Positions 55,690 through 63,860 of a stretch of 64,000 nucleotides of DNA are shown here, piece after piece (within the stretch, counting starts at the first letter, position 1; each line of letters begins with the position of its first letter). The DNA comes from Ectobacillus funiculus. Lineage in GTDB: Bacteria > Bacillota > Bacilli > Bacillales > Bacillaceae_G. The DNA is taken from assembly GCF_042429435.1 (NCBI RefSeq), contig NZ_JBHMAF010000071.1; one strand, written 5' to 3'. Both the position numbers and the translations under genes were made by a program. The notes below the pieces were generated by a model. It did no database searches. It had not been told where the DNA came from and was given only the letters and a program-made list of their open reading frames with translations.

Positions 55690-56130
55690 CCGCTATACAC
55701 AGCAAATAATTATACAAACTTTATAATGGGTTCTCTTGACTGTGAATAAATCTTTTGTTCAATAATGCACAAAATACTTATAGATCCCATTTATAAAACA
55801 AAAAAACTTAAAGAGATATGTGGATTTAGAAATACTTCTGTTTATATGGCCGATAAAGAAAGCAAAATGTGGATATAAAAACATAAAAGGCTTGGTATAA
55901 ATGAAGTTTATACACGAAAACACAAATAATCTTAATGATGTCTGTGTAATATGTGATTTATCTAGATAGTGTTTATTAAATGTTTATAGATTTTTATAAA
56001 ATGTGGATAATTCTCTCATATTTTATAAAATCTCGCATTATTGATAGAAAATTCAGTTATTTTTATTTATTAGATTTTATGTATCATAATCCTTATACTT
56101 TTATGTGTAATTATTTTTAATGTTTCAGCT
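55690..56130. other. AT-rich region with DnaA-box-like sites; candidate unwinding region
   Basis: Sites matching TTATNCACA on the minus strand occur at 55741-55749 (TGTGAATAA) and 56002-56010 (TGTGGATAA, perfect). Near matches occur at 55819 (TGTGGATTT) and 55868 (TGTGGATAT), all in the same direction. The region is strongly AT-rich with several TTTATAAAA tracts and codes for nothing. With the upstream initiator-like genes this fits an origin's DNA-unwinding and DnaA-loading part. 56130-56360 shows only one GC-rich hairpin near 56200. Confidence 0.55.
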
Positions 56131-56363
56131 TTTTTGCGTGTTTTTCCTTGTCTAAACCGTGATTTTCTCGCAAACTTTCAAATTTTATGTACTGAAAAGG
56201 CAGGAGATCCCTCCTCCCGCCTGAGTCTGTGGCTATATGTAATAGTTTTTCTTTTAGTTCTTTTTAATATAAAAGTTACACAGTTATATTAGTTTATATG
56301 CTAGGCTAAATAATTCTAGTACATATTGTTGTGAACAAATCTAAACAAACATATAACTTGTTT

Positions 56364-56391
56364 GGTTCTGGTGCAAATACAATAAAAGTTT
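56364..56391. mobile_element. Solo IS6-type terminal repeat
   Basis: GGTTCTGGTGCAAATACAAT followed by AAAAGTTTGA resembles the terminal repeats of IS240/IS26-like elements (GGTTCTGTTGCAAA). No transposase is attached. It lies at the border between the replication module and the GH4 gene. Confidence 0.6.
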
Positions 56392-56615
56392 GAAAAATTT
56401 TGCCAAATCATCGGTTTGTCCATACAAAATAAACTTTAGTGACACTACTTCTCTCGCTACGTTTTTCAACAACATAGGGCGCATGAGTCATTCATGCGCC
56501 TGCTCTGCTTGAAACTAGTCTCTTAGCTTTTAGTCTTTTCTAACATATTAATAAATAATTAAGCCTTATGTGTCAAGTGGAGTTTTATACTAGAATCGGT
56601 CTAACTTCACAATTG

Positions 56616-58025
56616 TCAGCTTGTATGAACTTTAAGGTTCCATCCATCCAAAAAGCGGGCAGTGTTAACCAACATTTCATCAAATAGTTTGATAGCTTCA
56701 TCAGGTTTAAGTGTACTTAGTAAAGGATCCTGTACAAAGGCCTGGAATGCTAAGTCCTTATTCTTTTGAAGGGCAGCTTGCAGTGTGGTTTCTTGATTCA
56801 TTACATGGCGCATCACCAGATTTTGAACAGGTTTTGGCAATTCACCAGCGAGTACTGGACGGACACTGCCATAACTAAGAACAGCATTCGTCTCTACCAC
56901 CGCACCGTTTGGAATCTCTCTTACTTGGCCTTGATTTGGTACATTCACATTAGTAATAAATTCACCCAAGCCTAGAAGAGCTTTAATGATATCAATACCT
57001 TCTTCTCCTGTTGGTTTTAGTTCAAACGGCTCAGCGCCAGTAGCTAACTGATTACTTTTTTCTACTAATGCTTGTTTATTTTTCTTACGCCAAGCAACAG
57101 GCGTTAACCCGAATTTCCACTCTCTTACGGTTTCAGGATTTGTTAAATACCACGTATTCGGCATGAATTCAGCTAAATGGCGATCCCCTGCCGCTGCAAT
57201 CAAGCCAAAACGTTTAAATAAATCAAATTTCACCCTCTCCGCTGAGGCAAAATGATTATTCATCCAATGGCCTTTCTCCGATCCTTCAAAACCACTTTCA
57301 TAATATTTGTCTACAAACTGTTCATACAACGGAAACAAATCAATCCCTTTATAAGAAGCCTGATCAATCCACGTAAAATGATTAATACCTAACACATTGA
57401 CCTTAATCTCTTGACGCTTCACGTCCTCTACTCCCAATAACTCTTCTACCATAGACGCTAGCAACTTCTGTGTTCCAAACACTTCATGACAGCAGCCAAT
57501 TGCTTTAATTTCTGGGAACGTCGCATACAAAGCCCGTGTACAAAGGCTCATTGGATTAGTATAATTAATCACCCAAGCATTTGGTGCATGCTCCCGAATC
57601 TGTTGGGCTAAATCCATAAAAATCGGAATTGTTCGTAAAGCTCTAACCAAACCACCAGGCCCAACCGTATCCCCTACAGATTGATACACACCATACTTTT
57701 CTGGTAAATGAACATCGGATTCCATCTCATCAAACGACCCAGGGAGAATGGAGATAATGACAAAGTCAGCTCCCGTTAAGGCATCCTCTAATGTTCTAAC
57801 AGCTTCATATTCCCATTTTCCAGCTACATCCGTCCGATCATGTAGACGGTTCCCAATTAGTTCATTTTGATAGGCAGCCTGATAATTGACATCATACAGT
57901 TTTACCTTACCCGAAAGCGTATCTTCCATCGCAAGGTCACTCATCAATCCCCAAGCCCATCCTTTGGAACCTCCGCCGATATAAGCGATTTTCAAATCGG
58001 TTACTTTTTCATTCGTATAACTCAT
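56616..58025 (-). CDS. lplD: GH4 glycosidase, probable alpha-galacturonidase (LplD-like)
   Basis: A 469-residue NAD- and Mn-dependent family-4 glycoside hydrolase. The nucleotide-binding start is KIAYIGGGSKGWAWGLMSDL, and NYTNPMSLCTRALY and GINHFTWID are family motifs. The active-site motif CCHEVFG contains CHEV, described for alpha-galacturonidases such as B. subtilis LplD, rather than the CHS/CHG forms of alpha-galactosidases and glucosidases. It would release galacturonate from pectin fragments in the cytoplasm. The ATG at 58025 is chosen because the in-frame ATG upstream is part of the GGAGGAG site itself. Divergent from an AraC regulator. Confidence 0.83.
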   Translation of the reverse strand: MSYTNEKVTDLKIAYIGGGSKGWAWGLMSDLAMEDTLSGKVKLYDVNYQAAYQNELIGNRLHDRTDVAGKWEYEAVRTLEDALTGADFVIISILPGSFDEMESDVHLPEKYGVYQSVGDTVGPGGLVRALRTIPIFMDLAQQIREHAPNAWVINYTNPMSLCTRALYATFPEIKAIGCCHEVFGTQKLLASMVEELLGVEDVKRQEIKVNVLGINHFTWIDQASYKGIDLFPLYEQFVDKYYESGFEGSEKGHWMNNHFASAERVKFDLFKRFGLIAAAGDRHLAEFMPNTWYLTNPETVREWKFGLTPVAWRKKNKQALVEKSNQLATGAEPFELKPTGEEGIDIIKALLGLGEFITNVNVPNQGQVREIPNGAVVETNAVLSYGSVRPVLAGELPKPVQNLVMRHVMNQETTLQAALQKNKDLAFQAFVQDPLLSTLKPDEAIKLFDEMLVNTARFLDGWNLKVHTS

Positions 58026-58178
58026 TATTTTCTCCTCCATTCAATAAAATCTACTTCAAATATATAGCAATAATGAAAAAGAATCCTTTCAGCATTTGCT
58101 CAATTTATTATTTTTTCTACAATTCTTGCTATTTGATTTTCCAAAAAAATGTTATTCTTAAATTAGGAGGGAATGCTC

Positions 58179-59033
58179 TTGTTAAATAACGTGGACATGA
58201 TTGAAGACTTTTGTGTTGAAAAAACCAAACGAACTGAAGCATATAGTATGAAATCCACGCATCGTCACGACGCGTATGAAATTTATTATATGTCTAAGGG
58301 AGAAAGGCTTTACTTTATTAAAGAACGTACTTATCATGTGAAAGCAGGAGATCTTGTTTTAGTAAATATGTATGATTTGCATAAAACAACGGAAGCGTAT
58401 TCACCAAATCACGAAAGGATATTAATCAACTTTAAATCAGACTATATACAAAGAATGGCCAATGGAATGGAAGAAAGCTTTTACGAAATATTTCAGAAGT
58501 TTCCTGTGCTTCGATTAAATATTAAAGAACAAGGAGCCGTGGAATCTATTCTGAGAAAAATGATAGAAGAGTATGAAGACAAGACGGAAGGATATCAGAC
58601 CTATTTAAGGTTGCTTCTGGTGGAGCTGTTGCTTTATATATATCGGCACATAAAAAAGAATAAAATTGAACCTATAGAATATCCCAATTCTCTGCATGAA
58701 AAAGTGTCCGAAATCGTACGGTATATCAACAGCCATTATATGGATGTACTTACTTTACAGTCTCTCTCAAAGCAATTTCACATAAGTCCTTATTATCTAA
58801 GCAGAGTCTATAAAGAGGTGACGGGTTTTTCTTTTGTGGAATATCTGAATCAGGTACGGATTAACGAAGCACAAAAATTGTTAAAAACTACGAATTTAAA
58901 TGTTACTTCCATTGCTGAAAAAGTGGGATATGAAAATCCTACTCACTTCGGACGTGTTTTTAAAACAATAACTGGAACCTCTCCGCTGAAGTATAGAAAA
59001 AATGGTTCTGGTACAAATACAATAGATGTGTGA
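58179..59033 (+). CDS. AraC-family regulator divergent from lplD
   Basis: A 284-residue protein with an N-terminal cupin-like sensing domain (HRHDAYEIYYMSKGERLYF, HVKAGDLVLVNMYDLHKTTE) and a C-terminal double HTH (LTLQSLSKQFHISPYYLSR and VTSIAEKVGYENPTHFGRVF). Likely an activator of lplD in response to a uronate or oligosaccharide. AGGAGGGA fits the TTG at 58179; an ATG at 58173 sits too close to it. The last nine codons (GSGTNTIDV) are encoded by an IS6-type terminal repeat, so the natural C-terminus has been replaced just after the HTH. Confidence 0.85.
   Translation: MLNNVDMIEDFCVEKTKRTEAYSMKSTHRHDAYEIYYMSKGERLYFIKERTYHVKAGDLVLVNMYDLHKTTEAYSPNHERILINFKSDYIQRMANGMEESFYEIFQKFPVLRLNIKEQGAVESILRKMIEEYEDKTEGYQTYLRLLLVELLLYIYRHIKKNKIEPIEYPNSLHEKVSEIVRYINSHYMDVLTLQSLSKQFHISPYYLSRVYKEVTGFSFVEYLNQVRINEAQKLLKTTNLNVTSIAEKVGYENPTHFGRVFKTITGTSPLKYRKNGSGTNTIDV
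59004..59032. mobile_element. IS6-type terminal repeat fused to the AraC gene end
   Basis: GGTTCTGGTACAAATACAAT followed by AGATGTGTGA parallels the copy at 56364. It supplies the last codons and stop of the AraC-type gene. Confidence 0.6.
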
Positions 59034-59034
59034 A

Positions 59035-59166
59035 CTACCACGAACCTAAAGGTATCGTGGTTTTACGCCCACAAATATAAATTCTTTCTGGTTTTTGATG
59101 GACTTCTCCCGTAAGAAAATTAGCTTCTTTTGAAGCATATGCATCGCTTCCGTATGCTTTTTTCTA
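59035..59166 (-). pseudogene. Possible gene tail of unknown family
   Basis: The minus strand is open for about 43 codons after a TAG: GSDAYASKEANFLTGEVHQK then ICGRKTTIPLGSW and a stop. No start is visible. It abuts the IS6-type repeat. Confidence 0.25.
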
Positions 59167-59262
59167 CTTTTCTTGAGTTTATACAGTTTTCGACATGTGC
59201 CTTTGCAGGATTTGACGAAAGGTTAATCCCCTAAATGTAAGCGTTATCTGTTATGATAGTAA

Positions 59263-59318
59263 TTGGGTTGGATGGCGCGCGTGGCTGTCAGGGGTATACA
59301 GCGTAGGTGGGGCTGATA
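59263..59318 (+). repeat. Dispersed repeat family C, copy 2
   Basis: GGGTTGGATGGCGCGCGTGG through GTAGGTGGGGCT matches the minus strand of 8694-8747 with few changes. Confidence 0.6.
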
Positions 59319-59384
59319 CCAGGGGAACAGGACTGATAGAGTTCCTTTTTATTTTGTAAATACATTACTTTAGAAAGCTATCCA

Positions 59385-59475
59385 GGATTATGGACAGGCT
59401 TTTTTGCTTTTAAAAGGGAAGATCTTACTTTCCGGCGGTCAACGAACAGCCCCAATTGAAGCTGCTCGTTGACAT
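59385..59475. repeat. Dispersed repeat family D, partial copy 3
   Basis: ATGGACAGGCTTTTTTGC and CAGCCCCAATTGAAGCTGCT correspond to CTGGACAGGACTTTTTG and TAGCCCCGATTGAGACTGCT at 46095-46180. Confidence 0.5.
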
Positions 59476-59603
59476 AGTGAATGAAAACGGAAGTACGTAC
59501 AGTCTGTTTATGTAACATTAGCACTTTTTAGCTCAATAACTTAACTTATAAAAGTGTCCATTTCAAATTAAAATATTAATATATATCATTTTGATATATT
59601 TGA

Positions 59604-60477
59604 TTATGATATTTCAATCACATAAGATGTTAATTCTTTTATCTTTGAATTTTTACTTGCACTGGTGAAATTATAGACGTCACAAAAAGCGTAACTTTTC
59701 TTATTTTCTAATATTATCGTCCCGTTGACAGAACCAGTATTGCCATGGATAATGATGTTTTTAATGTTTAGTTCTATTACTTTACTATTTTTCATTTGTT
59801 TTAGGTTTTCAACAAACGCTTCTTTTCCTTGAATAGATTTTTTACCGATTATATTCCAGTCAACTACCCACCACTTAGCTACGCTTGAAGTGGGGCTTGC
59901 GAGTGACCAGCAGTACTGACGGTCTAAGACCTCCTACCTTGGAGTGTCCTCTGCATCATGGGCGTGTTGACGGTCGCCCTACTACAAGAGACATGCTCAA
60001 GTAGCAACCGTTATGCAAGGCATTGCCTAGTAGCAGTACTCAAATTTCCACACGTACTAGGCAGACGAGTTACGTCTAAGATTTTACGGTTGCAACGTAT
60101 TCCTGCAACCAACCTCATATCTTAGGTTGTCAAAGAACAAAAAGAGTGCCTGTAGCGACGATTCGCCCAACGGTTCATCTCTTATCTAAAATGATACCGT
60201 AAAGGAGGAAGTGCAGCATTGGAATGTTTTGCTACGCAAAAACGCGCATTCCTCCCCGACTTACTCATGAGGCTACGCCCTTCACATTCCTTGTAGTCGG
60301 GGTATCCTGCACGAAAAATCTGATGAAAACTATCTGTAATATTCTCAGTAATGAAAACCATATCGTTATTAGCAAAAGCCACGGTGAATTCCTTAAGGAA
60401 AATTTTTTTGGTGCGTTTCCGCAATCATCTGAGCATATGATGTTGAAATCAACGTATTCGGGATTTGTATTATCCAT
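59604..60477 (-). pseudogene. SnoaL/NTF2-like gene split by an IS-derived element and a frameshift
   Basis: The front (60477-60323) reads MDNTNPEYVDFNIICSDDCG, then, after a one-base loss in a run of seven As, FLKEFTVAFANNDMVFITEN and ITDSFH. The back (59858-59604) reads WNIIGKKSIQGKEAFVENL to LTSYVIEIS. Removing the 464-bp insert at 59859-60322 joins FH to WN in frame, giving a normal NTF2-like small protein of about 130 residues. Function of the family is varied; this copy is broken. Confidence 0.75.
59859..60322 (-). mobile_element. 464-bp non-autonomous IS200/IS605-type element with a possible omega-RNA region
   Basis: Bounds are set by the interrupted reading frame. The left end (60303-60256) has a hairpin with arms ACCCCGACTA-like and TAGTCGGGGT-like. 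The right end (about 59910-59859) has CCCCACTTCAAGCG..CTTAGTGGTGGG and ends GTAGTTGAC, as in right ends of IS605-group elements. The host sequence before the left end is TTTTCAT, a plausible target/TAM of the TTCAT type. There is no tnpA or tnpB, yet the structured region that in tnpB elements becomes omega RNA (about 60180-59860) is retained. Confidence 0.65.
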
Positions 60478-60658
60478 TATTTCACCCTCCTTTTTAATTT
60501 CTTTTTATTTTTAATGCTTACTGTTTTGATACCTAATGCAATACATATAATCCCTATTACTTTCCTTAGGGTGTTACCATATCTCCAAGACTATTAACTG
60601 TTAATCCAATCAAGAAACTCCCCAGTAGACAAAGCGAAATACCAGATAATGTTTTCAA
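60477..60658 (-). pseudogene. Small two-helix membrane protein gene, frameshifted
   Basis: From a TTG at 60658 the minus strand reads KTLSGISLCLLGSFLIGLTV then NSLGDMVTP and a stop. One base later the frame resumes as KVIGIICIALGIKTVSIKNK and ends in a TAA overlapping the start of the SnoaL-like gene. It was probably translationally coupled to that gene before both decayed. Confidence 0.4.
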
Positions 60659-60945
60659 TACGTTTAGCACTTAAATTCGTCATGACATTTTTTAGAATTG
60701 TATCACTTTCTTTAGGACTTGGATACTTTTTCCTTTTCTTTTCTTTTCTTGCTCCCATTTAGCCTAAGGCGCTGTGGGAAAAATAAATCCAAAACAACTT
60801 TGCAATAGGCATTTATGAAGCAAGTATATAATTGCTCTCTAGGTAAAATCGCGGGCAATTGGTAGCACAATTTTTTTTTGTCTACTTGGATTCTGTCCAT
60901 TTTTTCCGGATGGAGTGGACTAAAAACATTCAGGTTCGTAAAAAA

Positions 60946-61100
60946 GTGATGGGGACGTAAGGGGGACAGGAGTTACTTTTTATGGGGACACGGTAGGGAC
61001 ACCACTCAAAAATAGGGGGACACAATGGAGACATTTTTACCATTTTCGTGTACCCATGGTTTTGTCAGGCCTTGCCTGACTCCGCACCCAGAGTGGGGAC
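60946..61100. repeat. Cluster of GGGGACA-type motifs
   Basis: GGGGAC or GGGGGACA occurs near 60952, 60961, 60983, 60995, 61016 and 61096, in one direction, within 150 bases. No gene is seen between 60660 and 61305. Similar GGGGACA strings flank REP-type sequences in other Bacillales as I recall, but I cannot assign a function. Confidence 0.4.
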
Positions 61101-61305
61101 AAAAACCCCTTATGCTCTTCTACCTCTCTGAAAAAACGGCACCCAAAATGTTTCTAAATGTACCTAACATGTCGTATTGGTAGTTCAAATAAAACAGTTA
61201 TTCGTTTTCAGATTCATTGTTTCCGTTGCCATGAATCTATAGCCAATTTGCTAAAAAAGCATAAAAAATATAAAGTGTAGTCAATACACTAAGGAGGTAA
61301 TTCAA

Positions 61306-61398
61306 ATGAAAAAACTTTTAAATTTAGTCGCTACAGCAATGGAAGAATACGGAAAACTAATGGATGCATACGGAAATGCTCGGATTCGTACCAAATAA
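61306..61398 (+). CDS. 30-residue peptide gene with a strong ribosome site
   Basis: ATG 61306 lies seven bases after AAGGAGGT, the best ribosome site in this part of the window. The product starts MKKLLNLVATAMEEYGKL and ends in RIRTK, an amphipathic helix with charged ends and no signal peptide. It is followed by a second tiny ORF and a terminator, so the region looks like a short peptide-coding transcript. It could be a signal, toxin or leader peptide; I do not recognise it. Confidence 0.5.
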   Translation: MKKLLNLVATAMEEYGKLMDAYGNARIRTK

Positions 61399-61439
61399 GT
61401 TTTTTAACTTAAGTCATCAAAAGCGAGGAGTAAATAATC

Positions 61440-61469
61440 ATGATTTCTCCGTATCATAAAATTCACTAG
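61440..61469 (+). CDS. Nine-residue ORF (MISPYHKIH)
   Basis: It follows GCGAGGAG by nine bases and stops at the edge of a terminator hairpin. It could be the second cistron of the small-peptide transcript or chance. Confidence 0.25.
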   Translation: MISPYHKIH

Positions 61470-61506
61470 CCGACTCACGAAAATAAAAAAACGAGTCGGC
61501 GTTTTT
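61469..61506 (+). terminator. Terminator of the small-peptide transcript
   Basis: GCCGACTC (61469-61476) pairs with GAGTCGGC (61493-61500), followed by GTTTTT. Confidence 0.85.
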
Positions 61507-61565
61507 ATGTGAAAAATGCCTCCGTTTATGAATCTTTCCATCTCTCCATTCCTTGTATAAGGTAT

Positions 61566-62407
61566 TTATTTCAAATGTTCATAGCATTCGAGGACTTTGA
61601 TATTTAATAATCTTGTTTTAGAGACCATACCAGCACTTTCTAGCATTTGCTTTGAGGGAACATTATAATACCAGCACCCACAAATCGGATTTAGCTTATT
61701 GTCATAACACCATTCCTTTAGGTGATGTATGATTGTTCTACCTATTCCTTGTTTTCTGTACTGTTCATTTGTAAACATTCCGATACTTGCATACCCGTCA
61801 AGTAATTTACTTCGTTCTACAATTCAATTCCTATTCCAAGCAGTATATTTCCTTTGATGAAGGTGAATATTTCTCTATTTTCAATGCGTTGTTCCACTTT
61901 ATCAATGAAGTCCTGACATACCTCGGTTATTTTGCTAGCATCATTAGGAACGGCAGCTTTGAATTCTCCATCTTTATAAAGTTTTTCTGTTGGAATTTCC
62001 ACTTTGTTATCTTGGAAAAAGTAAGCTTGTTTTTCGATTTTATAATCATCATCTAATGCCAAACTTAAAAAAAGTTCATCGCATGTTGGAACCATTATGG
62101 ATTGGACAGAATGATCTCTAAGAACATTTTTAAAAATCTCCTGGGATTCATTATAATAGGATGACCCTAAATAAAATTGTGTAAGATACCGATTACTATG
62201 AACGGCAAAATAACCTGCCACTTCAGAATTATAGTTGATAGTATAAAATGTAGAATTGAGAATATGCTCCTCCAGAAAAGAATCAATAGGAGAGCTTAAT
62301 GTACTTACATATTTCTGGATTACTTTTTCAACATCACCTTGCTTACATTCTTGAAAATAGAAACTCAAATTTGAATACCCCCTATTTTTTGTTGACCTCA
62401 TGAACAT
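61566..62407 (-). pseudogene. GNAT-type acetyltransferase split by a frameshift
   Basis: The front (62407-61817) encodes 196 residues from MFMRSTKNRGYSNLSFYFQE to GNILLGIGIEL and a TAG. One base out of frame the text continues VERSKLLDGYASIGMFTNEQ then YRKQGIGRTIIHHLKEWC, the acetyl-CoA-binding loop (Q/R-x-x-G-x-G/A) of GNAT enzymes, and ends at 61566. The sum, about 280 residues, would be a two-domain GNAT protein. The break at about 61812 is not in a homopolymer, so it may be real. The substrate is unknown. Confidence 0.7.
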
Positions 62408-62589
62408 TCATACAATCTATCGTCTTACTCACAGAAGAAAAACGTTATTTAATAAATGATCCTTTCACCCCAAATGATTCTAAAATATATATATAAAATT
62501 TTCCTTATGTTGATGGAATCCTGCTTGATACATTTGTTGTCCGGCCGTTATTAGTTCCTGAAATGCTTAATCAACGGATTCCCCCTTCT

Positions 62590-62638
62590 AAAATAGAAAT
62601 AGCCTCAATCCCTTAGGAATTGAGACTACTTCTATTAC
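62590..62638 (-). terminator. Hairpin downstream of fructokinase
   Basis: AATAGAAATAG..CTCAAT pairs with ATTGAG..CTACTTCTATT, about 45 bases past the fructokinase stop. Weak T-run. Confidence 0.55.
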
Positions 62639-62678
62639 CACTCTCACAAGATGAACATCGTGATACTAGCAGCTTACT

Positions 62679-63650
62679 TTACCTAGTACTTAAAAAGGTT
62701 AAAATATGTTTCTTTGCAGGTATTGCAGGTATTGCCCCCTTTACAGAGGCTGTAAGAGCTCCGCTAGCATTAGAAAACTCTAAAATTTCCTTGTGATGCA
62801 CATTTAGTAACTGAACCAGGTTTGTCACTTGAACATCCTTTTCAAGTAATTTATATAAAAATCCTCCCATAAATGCATCTCCCGCCCCAGTTGTATCAGC
62901 AACGGTTACCTTAAACCCTGAGGATTTATATCTCCCTTCTTTAGTATATAATTCGGCACCTTTCGCACCTTGTGTATATAAAACAGCTTGAACATCTCCT
63001 ACAAATAAAGACTGGATTGCTTCAGTTACATCCGAAATGCCCGTAATAAACTCCAATTCTTCATCAGAAACTTTAACAATGTGAGCTAGCGGCAGGAATG
63101 CTAGGACTGTGTCTCGGCATGCTGCAGGACTATTCCAGAGAGGCAGTCGTATATTCGGGTCAAAGCTGATAATGCCCCCACGGGATTTTACTGCTTCAAT
63201 GGCTTTTCCATGAGCATATTTCATAGGGCTTTCCACTAAATCTACTGAACCAAAGTGAAGAATATCTCCTGTTGAAAACCAATCTGATTGTATATCATGA
63301 TCTGTTAACAATAAATCAGCTGATGGGTTACGATAGAATGCAAAGTCACGTTCCCCATCTTCTTTAACAGAGACAAAAGCTAAACCCGTATTCGCCTCAT
63401 TTGTTCGTAAAATTTTATCTACCTCAACATCATTATGTTTTAGAGTATCAATGAGAAAATCTCCAAATGCATCATTACCCAGCTTTGTAATGAGGGAAGA
63501 TTTCCCTCCATACTTAGCAACAGCCACAGCAACATTTGCTGGAGCCCCGCCCGGTACTTTCTCAAAAGTTGATACGTGCTTTAGTTGCTCCCCTTTTTGC
63601 AGTGCAATAAAATCAATTAGTGCTTCTCCAATACAATATAGCTTTCCCAC
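62679..63650 (-). CDS. PfkB-family fructokinase
   Basis: A 323-residue ribokinase-fold kinase phosphorylating fructose at the expense of ATP. IGEALIDFI at the start, the substrate-site motif VPGGAPANVAVAVAKYGG, and the ATP/catalytic motif ADTTGAGDAFMGGFLY are intact. The GTG at 63650 is preferred because GAGGTGG lies eight bases upstream; a GTG nine bases earlier overlaps that site. It follows the end of a GH32 sucrose-6-phosphate hydrolase gene, so it likely recycles the fructose made there (scrK/sacK-type role). Confidence 0.88.
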   Translation of the reverse strand: MGKLYCIGEALIDFIALQKGEQLKHVSTFEKVPGGAPANVAVAVAKYGGKSSLITKLGNDAFGDFLIDTLKHNDVEVDKILRTNEANTGLAFVSVKEDGERDFAFYRNPSADLLLTDHDIQSDWFSTGDILHFGSVDLVESPMKYAHGKAIEAVKSRGGIISFDPNIRLPLWNSPAACRDTVLAFLPLAHIVKVSDEELEFITGISDVTEAIQSLFVGDVQAVLYTQGAKGAELYTKEGRYKSSGFKVTVADTTGAGDAFMGGFLYKLLEKDVQVTNLVQLLNVHHKEILEFSNASGALTASVKGAIPAIPAKKHILTFLSTR

Positions 63651-63709
63651 ATGTTCCACCTCATTTATAGTTTAAAACTCCTGTTCTTAGCTCAAATTAT
63701 AATTAAGAA

Positions 63710-63737
63710 GCCAAGGCTTTTTGTGAAAGCACTTGGC
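63710..63737. promoter_or_regulatory. Hairpin between GH32 gene and fructokinase
   Basis: GCCAAGGCTTT pairs with AAAGCACTTGGC around TTGTG. Without a T-run it may be an RNA-processing or attenuating stem; the arm TGTGAAAGCACTTG also loosely resembles a cre site. Confidence 0.35.
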
Positions 63738-63860
63738 GAACTTTATTTTTATAAATTACTTAAAGAAAATCTATTATACTTCTTTTTCTAAACCTATGGA
63801 GCAATATAACATAAGGACATAATCCTAGCTGTACGTAACAGATTCTTGAAACAAACTACT

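Noticed and set aside
62461..62590. Possible gene remnant on the minus strand (AFQELITAGQQMYQAGFHQH)
   Set aside because: Open for only about 35 codons with no start and no family I recognise; left unannotated.
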